DNA of 64,000 nucleotides from the NCBI GenBank assembly GCA_035556735.1, contig DATMFF010000003.1, positions 1 to 64,000 of the forward strand, read 5' to 3'. Shown here piece by piece: positions 46,495 to 55,789 of this stretch (its first letter is position 1; each line of letters opens with the position of its first letter). The stretch comes from CANJBX01 sp035556735. Its GTDB lineage: Bacteria; Pseudomonadota; Alphaproteobacteria; Rhizobiales; Xanthobacteraceae. Made by a program: the position numbers and the translations under genes. The notes beneath the pieces are model-generated. The model was not told the origin of the DNA. It was given only the letters and a program-made list of their open reading frames with translations, and did no database searches.

Positions 46495-47580
46495 ATGCGA
46501 CAGAGCCACCGGCTGATGGAGATGCTGGACATCGATCTGCCGATCATCCTGGCGCCAATGGCAGGCAACTCGACGGTCGAATTGACCGCGTCGGTGTCGA
46601 ACGCAGGCGGTCTCGGGTCGCACGCCTGCGCCATGCTCTCGCGCGAGCAAGTGATCCAGGATGCCAGCCGGCTGCGCACGCTCACAAACCGCAGCTTCAA
46701 CTTGAACTTCTTCTGCCACGCGCCGCCGGGCGATACGACGGCGCAGGAGCGCGCTTGGCGGGAGGCGCTTGCACCCTACAATCGCGAGCTCGGCGTGGAT
46801 CCCGACCAGCCGCCGCCGCCCCCGCGCCGCCCGTTCGACGAGAGCTATTGTGAGGCGGTGCTGGGCATTGCCCCGAAAGCGACGAGCTTCCACTTCGGCA
46901 TGCCGCACGCACATCTTGTGCACCGCCTGAAGGATGCGGGCATCGTCATTCTGTGTTCGGCGACCAGCGTGGCCGAGGCGAGGCACATCGTCGATCTCGG
47001 CGCCGACGCCGTCATCGCACAAGGTGTTGAGGCGGGCGGTCACCGCGGCCTGTTCCTGTCGCACGATCGCGACATCGCCAATCAGGTGGGCACCATGGCG
47101 CTGGTCCCGCAGGTCGTGGACGCTGTCAACGTGCCGGTGATCGCTGCTGGCGGCATTGCCGACGCGCGCGGTGTCGCGGCGGCCTTCGCGCTCGGCGCGT
47201 CGGCCGTGCAGGTCGGCACGGCCTACCTCCGGTGCCCGGAAGCGAAGGTGAGCGCGCCGCATCGGGCCGCGCTCGCGGCGGCGCGTGACGACAGCACCGT
47301 GTTGACGACGCTCTATAGCGGCAGGCCGGCGCGCGGAATTGTCAACCGGTTGATCCGCGAACTCGGGCCCATGAACGAGATCGCGCCGCCATTTCCCACC
47401 GCCTCGAACGCGCTGGGGCCTCTGCGCGCCGAGGCCGAGAAGCGCGGTTCCGGCGATTTCTCGCCGCTGTGGGCGGGCCAAGCCGCCGCGCTCGCGAAGG
47501 AGACCAGCGCTGCTGCGCTGACGCGTGATCTCGCCGCGGGAGCGCGCGAGGTGCTGGCTGCATTGGGACGGTCGGTCTGA
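46495..47580 (+). CDS. Nitronate monooxygenase family protein
   Basis: The protein has 361 aa. This FMN-dependent TIM-barrel family oxidises alkyl nitronates such as propionate-3-nitronate. Blocks seen are LPIILAPMAGNSTVELTASVSNAGGLGS, SFHFGMP, VIAQGVEAGGHRG and PVIAAGGIADARGVAAAFALGASAVQVGTAYLRCPE, which contain the FMN-phosphate site. AAGGAG lies before the ATG; an in-frame GTG 18 nt upstream is less likely. It is 14 nt after the GNAT gene and abuts sfsA. Confidence 0.92.
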   Translation: MRQSHRLMEMLDIDLPIILAPMAGNSTVELTASVSNAGGLGSHACAMLSREQVIQDASRLRTLTNRSFNLNFFCHAPPGDTTAQERAWREALAPYNRELGVDPDQPPPPPRRPFDESYCEAVLGIAPKATSFHFGMPHAHLVHRLKDAGIVILCSATSVAEARHIVDLGADAVIAQGVEAGGHRGLFLSHDRDIANQVGTMALVPQVVDAVNVPVIAAGGIADARGVAAAFALGASAVQVGTAYLRCPEAKVSAPHRAALAAARDDSTVLTTLYSGRPARGIVNRLIRELGPMNEIAPPFPTASNALGPLRAEAEKRGSGDFSPLWAGQAAALAKETSAAALTRDLAAGAREVLAALGRSV

Positions 47581-48315
47581 ATGCGGTTCGCTGGTCCGCT
47601 GATTCCGGCGACGCTCAAGCGCCGCTACAAGCGTTTCCTGGCGGATGTGATACTACCGGGCGGCGAAGAGGTCACGGCGCACGTCGCAAACCCGGGCGCG
47701 ATGATCGGCCTCGCCGAGCCCGGGATGCGGGTATGGCTGTCCAAGTCGGCCAATCCGGCACGCAAGCTCGCCTATTCCTGGGAGCTGGTGGAGGCGGATT
47801 TCGGCGGCGGCCATGAGCTCGCGGGGGTCAACACCGCACATCCGAATCTCGTCGTGGGCGAGGCGATCGCAGCCAGGCTCATTCCGGAACTCGCCGGTTA
47901 TGACACGATCCGGCGAGAGGTGAAGTACGGCGTAAACTCGCGTGTCGACTTCCTGCTCGAGGGCGTGGAGCGTGCGCCCTGTTATGTCGAGGTCAAGAAC
48001 GTGCACCTGATGCGCAGCCGCGGCCGCGCCGAGTTTCCCGACGCCGTCACCGCACGCGGCGCCAAGCACCTCGCGGAACTCTCGAAGGTGGTCAGGGACG
48101 GCGGCCGGGCAGTGATGTTCTATCTGATTCAGATCGCTTCGGCGGAAAGCTTCGCGCTGGCCCGCGACATCGATCCGAAATACGGAACGGCCTTCGATCT
48201 GGCGCGCGCCGCCGGCGTCGAGGCGATCGCCTATCGCTGCGCATTGTCGTGCGAGGCGATCGACGTGGCGCATCCCGTGCCGATCGTGGAGCGAGCGCCG
48301 TTTCGGACGATTTGA
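47581..48315 (+). CDS. sfsA: DNA/RNA nuclease SfsA
   Basis: The protein has 244 aa. SfsA was named as a sugar-fermentation stimulation protein and is now regarded as a nuclease family. Signatures are RRYKRFLADVIL, NPGAMIGL, YSWELVEA, VNTAHPNLVVGEAI, the catalytic-type VDFLLEG and CYVEVKNVHLM, and FPDAVTARGAKHL. It starts directly after the stop of the preceding gene with no gap. The gene order sfsA then map is common in this group, here interrupted by an FkbM gene. Confidence 0.95.
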   Translation: MRFAGPLIPATLKRRYKRFLADVILPGGEEVTAHVANPGAMIGLAEPGMRVWLSKSANPARKLAYSWELVEADFGGGHELAGVNTAHPNLVVGEAIAARLIPELAGYDTIRREVKYGVNSRVDFLLEGVERAPCYVEVKNVHLMRSRGRAEFPDAVTARGAKHLAELSKVVRDGGRAVMFYLIQIASAESFALARDIDPKYGTAFDLARAAGVEAIAYRCALSCEAIDVAHPVPIVERAPFRTI

Positions 48316-48389
48316 GATTTGAGACGCTGGCGCGCGGAAAGTAGGCATCTTCAACGCCATGGCCGCGGCGGTGGAGAGCGAGCAGGCAG

Positions 48390-49265
48390 CTAGCGCCGCA
48401 ACACGACGTTCTGCTTGCTGCGCGTGGACACGGTGTAGCCTTTCTCCGCCAGCAGCTTGAACAGGTCCGTGTGCCATTCGTGACTGGAGTCCTCGATCAG
48501 GACGAGGCGCGGCCACAGCTCGGGTGGAGCATCGCGAAAGAACGGCGCCAGCACGCGGTCCTCCATGCCCTCGACGTCGATCTTGAGCGCGTCGACCGCC
48601 ATCAGCCCTTCCTCGCGCAGCACGCTCAGCAGCGGACGGCACGGCACGCGCACGAGATCGCCCGCGTCGGTTGCCGTGACCGCGTGGGCGCGGGTGCCTC
48701 CACGGTCCCGGCGATTGAGCGAGATGGCGACCTCGCACTCCTCGTCACCGACGGCGAGCGCGAGGGGGCGGATCGGCAGCGTCTTGTTGGCGCCAAGATT
48801 GAAAGTCAGCCGGGCCATGTTGCCGGGCTCGGGCTCGATGGCGACGATGCGCGCATCAGGTCCCGCGTTCGCCGCCACGAACAGGGAGAACAGGCCGACG
48901 TTGGCGCCGATGTCGACAAACACGAACCGCCGGCCGCGCGTCGCCTCGATCGCCTCCTCCAGAGCGGCAAGCTCGGCCGGCTCGTACATCTTCGGCGTGA
49001 ACAGCAGGTTCTTCTCGCAGCCGTTGTCGAGTGGGTGCAAACGCATGGCGAGCCCCCAGCGGTCGACGTCGAGGGCGGCCGGCTGCCGGCCGGAGAGACG
49101 CATCGTGACCAGCCGGCGTAGCAGGATGGCCATCCGGAGGCCGAGCCAGGTGTCCGGCAATGCAGTCGTCGCAGCCAGGACAAGGCTGTCGAGGCGTCCG
49201 GGCCGTAGAGCCCCGAACGGGGCAGGTTTGGTGAACTGGTTCATAAGGGTGGGCGTAGCTAGCAT
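48390..49265 (-). CDS. FkbM-family methyltransferase
   Basis: The protein has 291 aa. The SAM-binding site VFVDIGANVGLFSLFVAANAG is at about residues 112-132, followed by IVAIEPEPGNMARL and the family's catalytic-region motif ALKIDVEGMEDRVL. FkbM enzymes are O-methyltransferases, often acting on glycans, lipids or natural products. A second Met at residue 8 is a possible start. It is on the opposite strand to the genes around it. Confidence 0.92.
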   Translation of the reverse strand: MLATPTLMNQFTKPAPFGALRPGRLDSLVLAATTALPDTWLGLRMAILLRRLVTMRLSGRQPAALDVDRWGLAMRLHPLDNGCEKNLLFTPKMYEPAELAALEEAIEATRGRRFVFVDIGANVGLFSLFVAANAGPDARIVAIEPEPGNMARLTFNLGANKTLPIRPLALAVGDEECEVAISLNRRDRGGTRAHAVTATDAGDLVRVPCRPLLSVLREEGLMAVDALKIDVEGMEDRVLAPFFRDAPPELWPRLVLIEDSSHEWHTDLFKLLAEKGYTVSTRSKQNVVLRR

Positions 49266-49364
49266 ACCTGCGCCCGCAAGGCGTAGCGCCTTTCGCCTTG
49301 CAACCGCCGGGTTGAGGCTTAAATTACAGTCCGTTCAACCGAATTTCTTCCCCGCAGGTGGGTA

Positions 49365-50189
49365 ATGACGTACGTGGATGCCGGCGCCGCGCCGCTGCGC
49401 AAGAACGGCCAGATCAAGCTCTATGGCCCGGAGGCGTTCGCGGGCATGCGCAAAGCCGGGCAGCTGGTCGCCGAGTGCCTCGACGAGATCACCCCCCTGA
49501 TCAAGCCGGGCACCCCCACCGACGACATCGACCGCTTCGTGTTCGAATTCGCCATGGATCATGGCGCCCTGCCGGCGACCCTGATGTATCGCGGTTACGA
49601 GAAATCGACCTGCACCTCGATCAACCATGTGGTCTGCCACGGCATTCCCAACGAGAAGCCACTGAAGGAAGGGGACATCGTCAACGTCGACGTCACCCTG
49701 ATCCTAGACGGCTGGCACGGCGACTCGAGCCGGATGTATGCGGTCGGAGAGATCCCGCGCCGGGCCGAGCGGCTGATCGAGGTGACCTATGAGGCGATGA
49801 TGCGCGGCATCGCTGCGGTTCGCCCGGGCGCCACCACCGGCGACATCGGCGCCGCCATCCAGACCTATGTGGAAGCCCAGCACATGAGCGTGGTGCGCGA
49901 CTTCTGCGGTCATGGCCTCGGCCAGCTCTTCCACGACGAGCCCAACATCATCCACGTCGGCCGTCCGGGCGAGGGCATCGTGCTCAAGGCGGGCATGCTG
50001 TTCACTGTCGAGCCGATGATCAATCTCGGCCGGCCGCACGTGAAGGTGCTTTCCGACGGCTGGACTGCCGTCACCCGTGACCGCTCGCTGTCCGCGCAGT
50101 TCGAGCACGCCGTGGGCGTGACCAAGGACGGTGTCGAGATCTTCACGCGCTCGCCCAAGGGCCTCGACAAGCCGCCGTACCAGCTCTGA
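49365..50189 (+). CDS. map: Methionine aminopeptidase, type I
   Basis: The protein has 274 aa. It removes the initiator methionine from nascent proteins. The five metal ligands are present in VNVDVTLILDGWHGDSSRMY (two Asp), FCGHGLGQLFHDEPNI (His), FTVEPMINLG (Glu) and SAQFEHAVGV (Glu). CTSINHVVCHGIP is the substrate-pocket motif. A CCCCGCAGGTGGGTA region precedes the ATG. Confidence 0.96.
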   Translation: MTYVDAGAAPLRKNGQIKLYGPEAFAGMRKAGQLVAECLDEITPLIKPGTPTDDIDRFVFEFAMDHGALPATLMYRGYEKSTCTSINHVVCHGIPNEKPLKEGDIVNVDVTLILDGWHGDSSRMYAVGEIPRRAERLIEVTYEAMMRGIAAVRPGATTGDIGAAIQTYVEAQHMSVVRDFCGHGLGQLFHDEPNIIHVGRPGEGIVLKAGMLFTVEPMINLGRPHVKVLSDGWTAVTRDRSLSAQFEHAVGVTKDGVEIFTRSPKGLDKPPYQL

Positions 50190-50267
50190 TGCCTCGTTTG
50201 CGACGTTCGTGATACATCGCAGCGCCTTCTCGCACGAACGTTGCAAGCGAGGGGCACGAGCGACCGC

Positions 50268-51314
50268 TCACGACTTTGCGCGCGAACGCGCATAGTCGGG
50301 AATCTGGAAGCGGCGGCGATAGCTGCCGGGCGTCAGCCCCGTGACGCGCTTGAACAGCCGGCGAAAGAACGCCGGCTCCTCGTAGCCCACCTGCCAGCTC
50401 ACCTCGTCGACCGAGGCCTCCGTGCGCTCCAGCCGGCGCTTTGCGTCCTCGATCCGCAGCCGCTGAACGTAGGCGATCGGGCTTAGGCCCGTGGCATTGG
50501 TAAACCGGCGCTTGAACGTCCGCTCCGCAAGACCGCTGCGGCGGATCATCTGCTCCAGCGGGTCGGCCACCGAGAAGTTCTTGGCGATCCAGTCCTGGGC
50601 GGCGCGCATGGCCTCGTCGCCATGATCGTTACGGCCCTCGAACACGATGTAAGGGGTGAGACCGTCCTGGTGCCATTGCAGCGCAAAGAAACGCGCAATG
50701 GTCTGCGCGGCAGTGGCTCCGGTGTGGCGCGCGATCAGGTAGAGGACGAGGTCGTGCCAGGTCATCGATGCGCCCGAACTGATCAGTTCCTCGCGCTTGC
50801 CCGAGATCACCAGCACACGCTCCGGGTGGATCCGGACTTTCGGATAGGTGGCGGCGAAGGGCTTGGCGTAGCCGAAGTGCACCGTCGCGTCCGTGTCGTC
50901 GAACAAGCCTGTCTCGGCCAGCAGGAAGATTCCCGAACAGGCGGAGCAGAGCAGCGCTCCGCGCTGGTGCATGACGCGCAGCCACTCGACCAGCTCGGGA
51001 TGGAGCCCCTTCTTCCAGCCTTGGGGGCCGAGCACGATCGAGGGGACGATGATGATGTCGGTCGTCTCGATCGTATCGACGCTCCGCTGCACGGTGATCG
51101 GCACGCGACTCGCCAGCTCCAGCGGACCGGTGCGCAGGCCGACGATTTCGACCTCGAATGGCGGTCCGGGGCGCCGCGGATCGATGGGCTCCGGCAGAAC
51201 GGAGAAGGCATTCATCACGTCGAAGATTCCGCTCAGCGTCGACACGACCGCCTCGGGAAGGGCGACGAGGCTGACATGAAGCGGCTTCGAGCGGCTGGCG
51301 GCTTGGCGCGGCAT
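50268..51314 (-). CDS. GlxA-type AraC-family regulator with DJ-1/PfpI domain
   Basis: The protein has 348 aa. The N-terminal domain is class I glutamine-amidotransferase-like, with the nucleophile-elbow region RGALLCSACSGIFLLAETGL. The C-terminal AraC DNA-binding domain has two helix-turn-helix units (DPLEQMIRRSGLAERTFKRRFTNATGLSPIAYVQRLRIEDAKRRLE and the second ending GYEEPAFFRRLFKRVTGLTPGSYRRRF). Met at 51314 is chosen because it begins the conserved strand. Members control amine or small-molecule catabolism. The divergent methyltransferase gene could be a target. Confidence 0.92.
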   Translation of the reverse strand: MPRQAASRSKPLHVSLVALPEAVVSTLSGIFDVMNAFSVLPEPIDPRRPGPPFEVEIVGLRTGPLELASRVPITVQRSVDTIETTDIIIVPSIVLGPQGWKKGLHPELVEWLRVMHQRGALLCSACSGIFLLAETGLFDDTDATVHFGYAKPFAATYPKVRIHPERVLVISGKREELISSGASMTWHDLVLYLIARHTGATAAQTIARFFALQWHQDGLTPYIVFEGRNDHGDEAMRAAQDWIAKNFSVADPLEQMIRRSGLAERTFKRRFTNATGLSPIAYVQRLRIEDAKRRLERTEASVDEVSWQVGYEEPAFFRRLFKRVTGLTPGSYRRRFQIPDYARSRAKS

Positions 51315-51514
51315 GCGGGGCCCTTGATGCTGCGGCGAGTTTACCGCCGACGCAGCGTCGTCGCCACGGCAACTCCTGCGGCGGATGCGCCGCGGACCAC
51401 GGCGGCACAAATGACCCGGCTCTGGCCTGTCCGGCTCTCCCGGCGGGGTCGCTCAAACGGCAAACCGTCTGCAAGGCTCAGATCGGTTGAGCGCTGCGAA
51501 CAGGAGAGAGTCTC

Positions 51515-52588
51515 ATGGATATGATTTCACCCACGGCCATCGACCCGGCCAAGCTGGACGCGTTCCTTGCCCGTGCCGTCGGCGACCTGTCGGCGGGCTA
51601 CGGCGGCGTGATGGTCAGCCTCGGCAACCGGCTCGGCCTCTACAAGGCCATGGCCGGAGCGGGCCCCTTGAGTTCGCGCGACATCGCACGGCGCGCGGGC
51701 TGCGCCGAGCGCTACGTGCGGGAGTGGCTCGGCTCGCAAGTTGCGGGCGGCTACGTCGCCTATCACGCGAGTAGCAGCACCTACGAACTCACCCCCGAGC
51801 AGGCTTTCGTGCTCGCCGACGAGGACAGCCCGGTGTTCATTCCGAATGCGTGGGCGGTGCCGGCCTCGATGTGGTTCGATGAGGACAAGGCTGTGGAGGC
51901 CTTCCGCAGCGGCAGCGGCGTCGCCTGGGGCGATCATAACGGTCGGCTCTACTGCGGCGTGGCAGGCTTCTATCGCAACGCCTATCGCGCGAGCCTCGTG
52001 TCCGAATGGCTGCCGGCGCTCGACGGCGTCATGGAGAAGCTTGAAGCAGGCGCGCGCGTCGCGGACATCGGCTGCGGCCACGGGCATTCCACAGTCCTGA
52101 TGGCGCAGGCGTTCCCGGCCTCGCAATTCCATGGATTCGACACGCATCCGGAGTCGATCGCAGAAGCTCAGCGGATCGCCGCCGACGCAGGCGTTCGCAA
52201 CGCGACCTTTGCGACCGGGCGTGCGGATGGCCACTCCGGCAAAGGCTACGATCTGATCTGCTTCTTCGACTGCCTGCACGACATGGGCGACCCGCAGGCC
52301 GCGGCCAAACACGCGGCAGACGTCATGGCGCGCGACGGCACGGTGATGCTGGTCGAGCCGTTCGCGAACGATCGCGTGGAGGACAACATCTCGCCCGTGG
52401 CGCGGCTTTATTACGCCGCTTCGACCACGCTCTGCTGCGCCCACGCGATCTCGGAGGGCGGGCGCACGGTGCTCGGCGCGCAGGCGGGCGAAGCCCGCCT
52501 CGCCGACGTGTTCCGCAAGGCCGGCTTCCGCCATTTCCGGCGAGCGGTGGCGACCCCGTTCAATTTGGTTCTCGAAGCACGCCTCTGA
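51515..52588 (+). CDS. Class I SAM methyltransferase with N-terminal winged-helix domain
   Basis: The protein has 357 aa. The N-terminal part (LGNRLGLYKAMAGAGPLSSRDIARRAGCAERYVREWLGSQVAGGYV) is the dimerisation/winged-helix module of this methyltransferase group. The SAM site VADIGCGHGHSTVLMAQAFP begins near residue 182, with FHGFDTHPESI and CFFDCLHDMGDP after it. AGGAGAGAG precedes the ATG. The methyl acceptor is unknown. The HTH-like part does not imply DNA binding. Confidence 0.9.
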   Translation: MDMISPTAIDPAKLDAFLARAVGDLSAGYGGVMVSLGNRLGLYKAMAGAGPLSSRDIARRAGCAERYVREWLGSQVAGGYVAYHASSSTYELTPEQAFVLADEDSPVFIPNAWAVPASMWFDEDKAVEAFRSGSGVAWGDHNGRLYCGVAGFYRNAYRASLVSEWLPALDGVMEKLEAGARVADIGCGHGHSTVLMAQAFPASQFHGFDTHPESIAEAQRIAADAGVRNATFATGRADGHSGKGYDLICFFDCLHDMGDPQAAAKHAADVMARDGTVMLVEPFANDRVEDNISPVARLYYAASTTLCCAHAISEGGRTVLGAQAGEARLADVFRKAGFRHFRRAVATPFNLVLEARL

Positions 52589-52696
52589 CCCGGCGACCGG
52601 AGGGCCGGAGCGGCGCCCCGCCTAGTCGCGCGGGAGTCGGAGCCGGCGCGAGCCCTGCGCCGCGCGCAGGCGAGCTTTTGGCGATGAATCCACAAC

Positions 52697-52741
52697 CTCC
52701 ACAAGGTGCAGGCCCCTGGAAGGGCGGGGCGCCTTGTGGAG
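52697..52741. other. Long hairpin in the space before radC
   Basis: Arms ctccacaaggtgc and gcgccttgtggag pair over 13 bp (one G-T pair) around a 19-nt loop. It lies in the 294-nt gene-free stretch 52589-52882 between the methyltransferase and radC. There is no T run. No other feature is seen there. Confidence 0.55.
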
Positions 52742-52882
52742 TCCCCACATTTTACGGCCCGACGGCAAGCAGCGTGCGCGGGCGGGTGGCTCGATCGGGC
52801 GGCCTGGCCGCCGAGTTCTTCCGCTTGCGCTTTCGTTCACAGTTTGTTCCAATGCCGCAGGATTCATGAAGCGGGGGCTTGC

Positions 52883-53590
52883 GTGCCAGCGCTAGAAACC
52901 GGGTGTGACGATCGCGGGGAGACGCCGCATTACCACGGCCATCGCGGCCGCCTGCGCGAGCGCTTCAACCGCTACAAGGCCGAACTCCCCGATTACGAGC
53001 TGCTCGAGCTTGTGCTGTTCAGCGCGCTGCCGCGCCGCGACACCAAGCCGATCGCCAAGGCGCTGCTGGCCCGCTTCGGATCCTTCGCCGAAGTGATCGC
53101 GGCGCCGCCCAATCTCCTGCGCGAGGTGGACGGCGTCGGCGAGGCGGCGATCACCTTGCTCAAGGTGGTGGAGGCGGCGGCGCAACGCCTGACGCGCGGA
53201 CAGGTGAGGAAGCGCCAAGCGCTGGCGTCCTGGAATGCGGTCGTCGACTATTGCCGCAGCGCCATGGCTTTCGCGGACAAGGAGCAGTTCCGCATCCTGT
53301 TCCTCGACAAGCGCAACCAGCTCATCGCCGACGAGGTGCAGCAGACCGGCACGGTCGACCACACGCCGGTCTATCCGCGCGAGGTGATCAAGCGGGCGCT
53401 CGAGCTGTCGGCGACGGCGATCATTCTCGTCCACAACCATCCCTCGGGCGATCCCTCGCCCTCGCGCGCCGACGTGCAGATGACACAGGCGATCATCGAC
53501 GTCGCCAAGCCGCTCGGCATCGCCGTGCATGACCACATCATCGTCGGCAAGGACGGGCACGCGAGCTTGAAGAGCCTCAAATTGATTTAA
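52883..53590 (+). CDS. radC: RadC family JAMM-domain protein
   Basis: The protein has 235 aa. An N-terminal helix-hairpin-helix region (ELVLFSALPRRDTKPIAKALLARFGSFAEVIAA, LREVDGVGEAAITLLK) is followed by the JAB/JAMM metalloprotease fold, with the zinc motif HNHPSGDPSPSRAD. It starts at GTG. Despite its name, a DNA-repair role is not established for RadC proteins. Confidence 0.94.
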   Translation: MPALETGCDDRGETPHYHGHRGRLRERFNRYKAELPDYELLELVLFSALPRRDTKPIAKALLARFGSFAEVIAAPPNLLREVDGVGEAAITLLKVVEAAAQRLTRGQVRKRQALASWNAVVDYCRSAMAFADKEQFRILFLDKRNQLIADEVQQTGTVDHTPVYPREVIKRALELSATAIILVHNHPSGDPSPSRADVQMTQAIIDVAKPLGIAVHDHIIVGKDGHASLKSLKLI

Positions 53591-53750
53591 GATCCATTCT
53601 CCTTCAAAGGGGGTGAACTGACGATTCGCCCGAGTCAGCGAGCAAGTCTGCCGGAGTGACGGCAGTAATTCTCAATCCAAGCGGCACGGTCCGATGTGAT
53701 GCTGTGTAGATGCACGGCATGACGCGCCATCACCAGGCAAGGAGCGAGCC

Positions 53751-54284
53751 ATGACGAGAGTTCCCTTCGCGGCGGTGGTGCTTGCCGCGACGGCGGTCGC
53801 CGGCGTGAACGGCATCACGTTCGCGGTGCAGGACAGGTTCACGCTGAAAGTTCCCGACGGGCTCGCGTTCTCGGAATTCAAGGGCTACGACACCTGGGAG
53901 CCCGTCTCCGTCAGCCGGACCGAGGACGGCCTCAAAGTGATTGCGGCAAATCCCGCGATGATGGAGGCGTTCAGGAATGGCGTCCCGAGCAACGGCCAAC
54001 CCTTTCCGGAAGGCTCCAAGATCGCCAAGATCGAATGGTCCGAGAAGAAGAACTCCGAGTCTCCCTATTTCGTCATGGTGCCGGACGTCCTGAAATCGGT
54101 CTCATTCATCGAGAAGGATACCAGGCGGTTCGAGAACTCCGGCGGATGGGGTTACGCTCAATTTCGATTTGACGCGGCGTCCGATGCATTCGCGCCGTCC
54201 GGCAGCGGATCGGCGTGCGGCTACGCGTGCCATACGGCGGTCAAGGCGAAGGATTACATTTTCACGGCCTACCCGCGAAGGTGA
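53751..54284 (+). CDS. Cytochrome P460-family periplasmic protein
   Basis: The protein has 177 aa with a signal peptide (AAVVLAATAVAGVNG). The core LKVPDGLAFSEFKGYDTWEPVSVSRTEDGLKVIAANPAMMEAF and GGWGYAQFRFD follow the cytochrome P460 pattern. The haem-attachment segment is Cys156-Gly-Tyr-Ala-Cys160-His161, a CX3CH spacing rather than CX2CH. P460 proteins bind a modified haem c and oxidise hydroxylamine or related compounds; many homologues are of unknown role. GGAGCGAGCC precedes the ATG. Confidence 0.85.
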   Translation: MTRVPFAAVVLAATAVAGVNGITFAVQDRFTLKVPDGLAFSEFKGYDTWEPVSVSRTEDGLKVIAANPAMMEAFRNGVPSNGQPFPEGSKIAKIEWSEKKNSESPYFVMVPDVLKSVSFIEKDTRRFENSGGWGYAQFRFDAASDAFAPSGSGSACGYACHTAVKAKDYIFTAYPRR

Positions 54285-54313
54285 GCCGTCCGTCTTCGAG
54301 TGAAACCTGCCGT

Positions 54314-55498
54314 TCAGACGGTCCCGCGCTGGCGCTTGCCGGGCGTTGCAGCGTTGGTCCGCCACTTCGGCGCGGGAGGTATGAGAAGGATCTTGCGAAC
54401 CAGCTCCGCCTGCCGGTGCGTCCCGGTCTTTTGAAGGATGAGCTTGAGATACTGGCGGGCGCTGACCTCGGTGATCCCGATGTCCCTTGCCGCTTCTTTC
54501 AGCGTGCTGCCGTTGGCAATAAATTCCGCCAGCCGCGCCTGGCTCGGCGCCAGCCCGTACAGCCGCTGAAGGATTTCGGCGCGTGTCTCCTCCGGCTGGG
54601 CCGGGTCGCGGACATAGATGATGGCAAGCGGCTCGTTGAGCAGGCCCGATCCGAAGCGGAGCTGATTTCCCCAGAGGGCGGAGACCATCACCTGGTAGGG
54701 TTCGCCGCCCGACGGGCGTGCGATCTCGAACGCCTCGCCCGGCGTCGGCGTGCCGGTCAGCGCGGCGCGGATCAGCTCCCGAGCCTTCATTCTAATTCGG
54801 CTCCCGTCGCTGCCCTCGATAACCAGGCGCTCTCCGACGAAACGAATCCCATCGCGGGCACCGGCGATCTCCCGTGCCGCACGATTGCATAGCTTTATCC
54901 GTGCTTCATCGTCGATGACCGTGACGCCGAGTGCCATGCTGTCCAGCGTGTCGAGCGCGACGTTCCTCCCGAATTCCATCAGACCGAGGTCGCGCTGCAG
55001 CTTGAGTGCGCGGTCGAGATGCGGAATCAAGACCGCCATCAATTCGCAATCGCGATCGGAGAACGATGGCTGCGTGCGGTCACGCAGAACAAGGAAATAC
55101 GTGAGCGTGCGGGCATCCTCGACGAGGTTGACGCCGAGCGAATACTCGACGCCGCCGACCGAGAGGACCTCCTGGTAAACCCGCGACGCGTGCAGTTGCT
55201 CGTCGGACAGCGCCATGCGGCAATGAACTGGCTTGAACGGGTTGGCGCTGAAATACGGGATGCGCGGATCCTCGCTCATGAGGCTTTCGTAGCGTTGCAG
55301 ATGCGCGGGGCTCCAGTCGTAGCCGTGCACGACGCTGAACGAGAGCCGGTTGTTGACGAGATCCGTGTGCCCCACCTGCGCGCCGCGAGCAGCAAAAAGC
55401 GCCGTGGCGCTCTCCAAGAAGGCCGGCCACTTGTCCAGGTCCGTGACGGCGTCGTAGAGCCGGTCCACCACGGCGATCAGCTGCCGAGTATCGTTCAA
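54314..55498 (-). CDS. LuxR-type helix-turn-helix regulator with PAS-like sensor
   Basis: The protein has 394 aa. The C-terminal LuxR HTH is seen in LYGLAPSQARLAEFIANGSTLKEAARDIGITEVSARQYLKLILQKTGTHRQAELVRKIL. The N-terminal 200 residues are a sensor region; MALGVTVIDDEARIKLCNRAAREIA looks like the start of a PAS fold. The signal and targets are unknown. It is convergent with the P460 gene. Confidence 0.9.
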   Translation of the reverse strand: MNDTRQLIAVVDRLYDAVTDLDKWPAFLESATALFAARGAQVGHTDLVNNRLSFSVVHGYDWSPAHLQRYESLMSEDPRIPYFSANPFKPVHCRMALSDEQLHASRVYQEVLSVGGVEYSLGVNLVEDARTLTYFLVLRDRTQPSFSDRDCELMAVLIPHLDRALKLQRDLGLMEFGRNVALDTLDSMALGVTVIDDEARIKLCNRAAREIAGARDGIRFVGERLVIEGSDGSRIRMKARELIRAALTGTPTPGEAFEIARPSGGEPYQVMVSALWGNQLRFGSGLLNEPLAIIYVRDPAQPEETRAEILQRLYGLAPSQARLAEFIANGSTLKEAARDIGITEVSARQYLKLILQKTGTHRQAELVRKILLIPPAPKWRTNAATPGKRQRGTV

Positions 55499-55789
55499 TC
55501 ATCCCCCCAACGTTCAAGGCAGAAAATATCGATTGGCGAAAAAGTCCCCTATCTTGGCCCGATTTCGGCTGCGGCGGAACATCGACGTCCTGAGTTTCTG
55601 GCGTGTTTGCGCGGCTCGCGGGCTCGATCGGATTCGTGGGCGAGCAATTCCCAAATGAGGACTGCGGGCGGAAATTGTCGCCCTTAGCCTGACCACAGGG
55701 TTGCTGTCGGGGGGCTCGCTCAGGCTTACGTCTTCCGCGCCTCCCAAGATCGCCCTTGGCGCCTGCCAGCGGCCATCGTCGCAATCCGC
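55499..55789. other. Intergenic stretch upstream of the LuxR-type gene
   Basis: This 291-nt space lies between the start of the LuxR-type gene and a doubtful ORF. It must hold the regulator's promoter. AT-rich segments occur near 55520-55560 (agaaaatatcgattggcg), but no -35/-10 pair is convincing. Confidence 0.4.
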
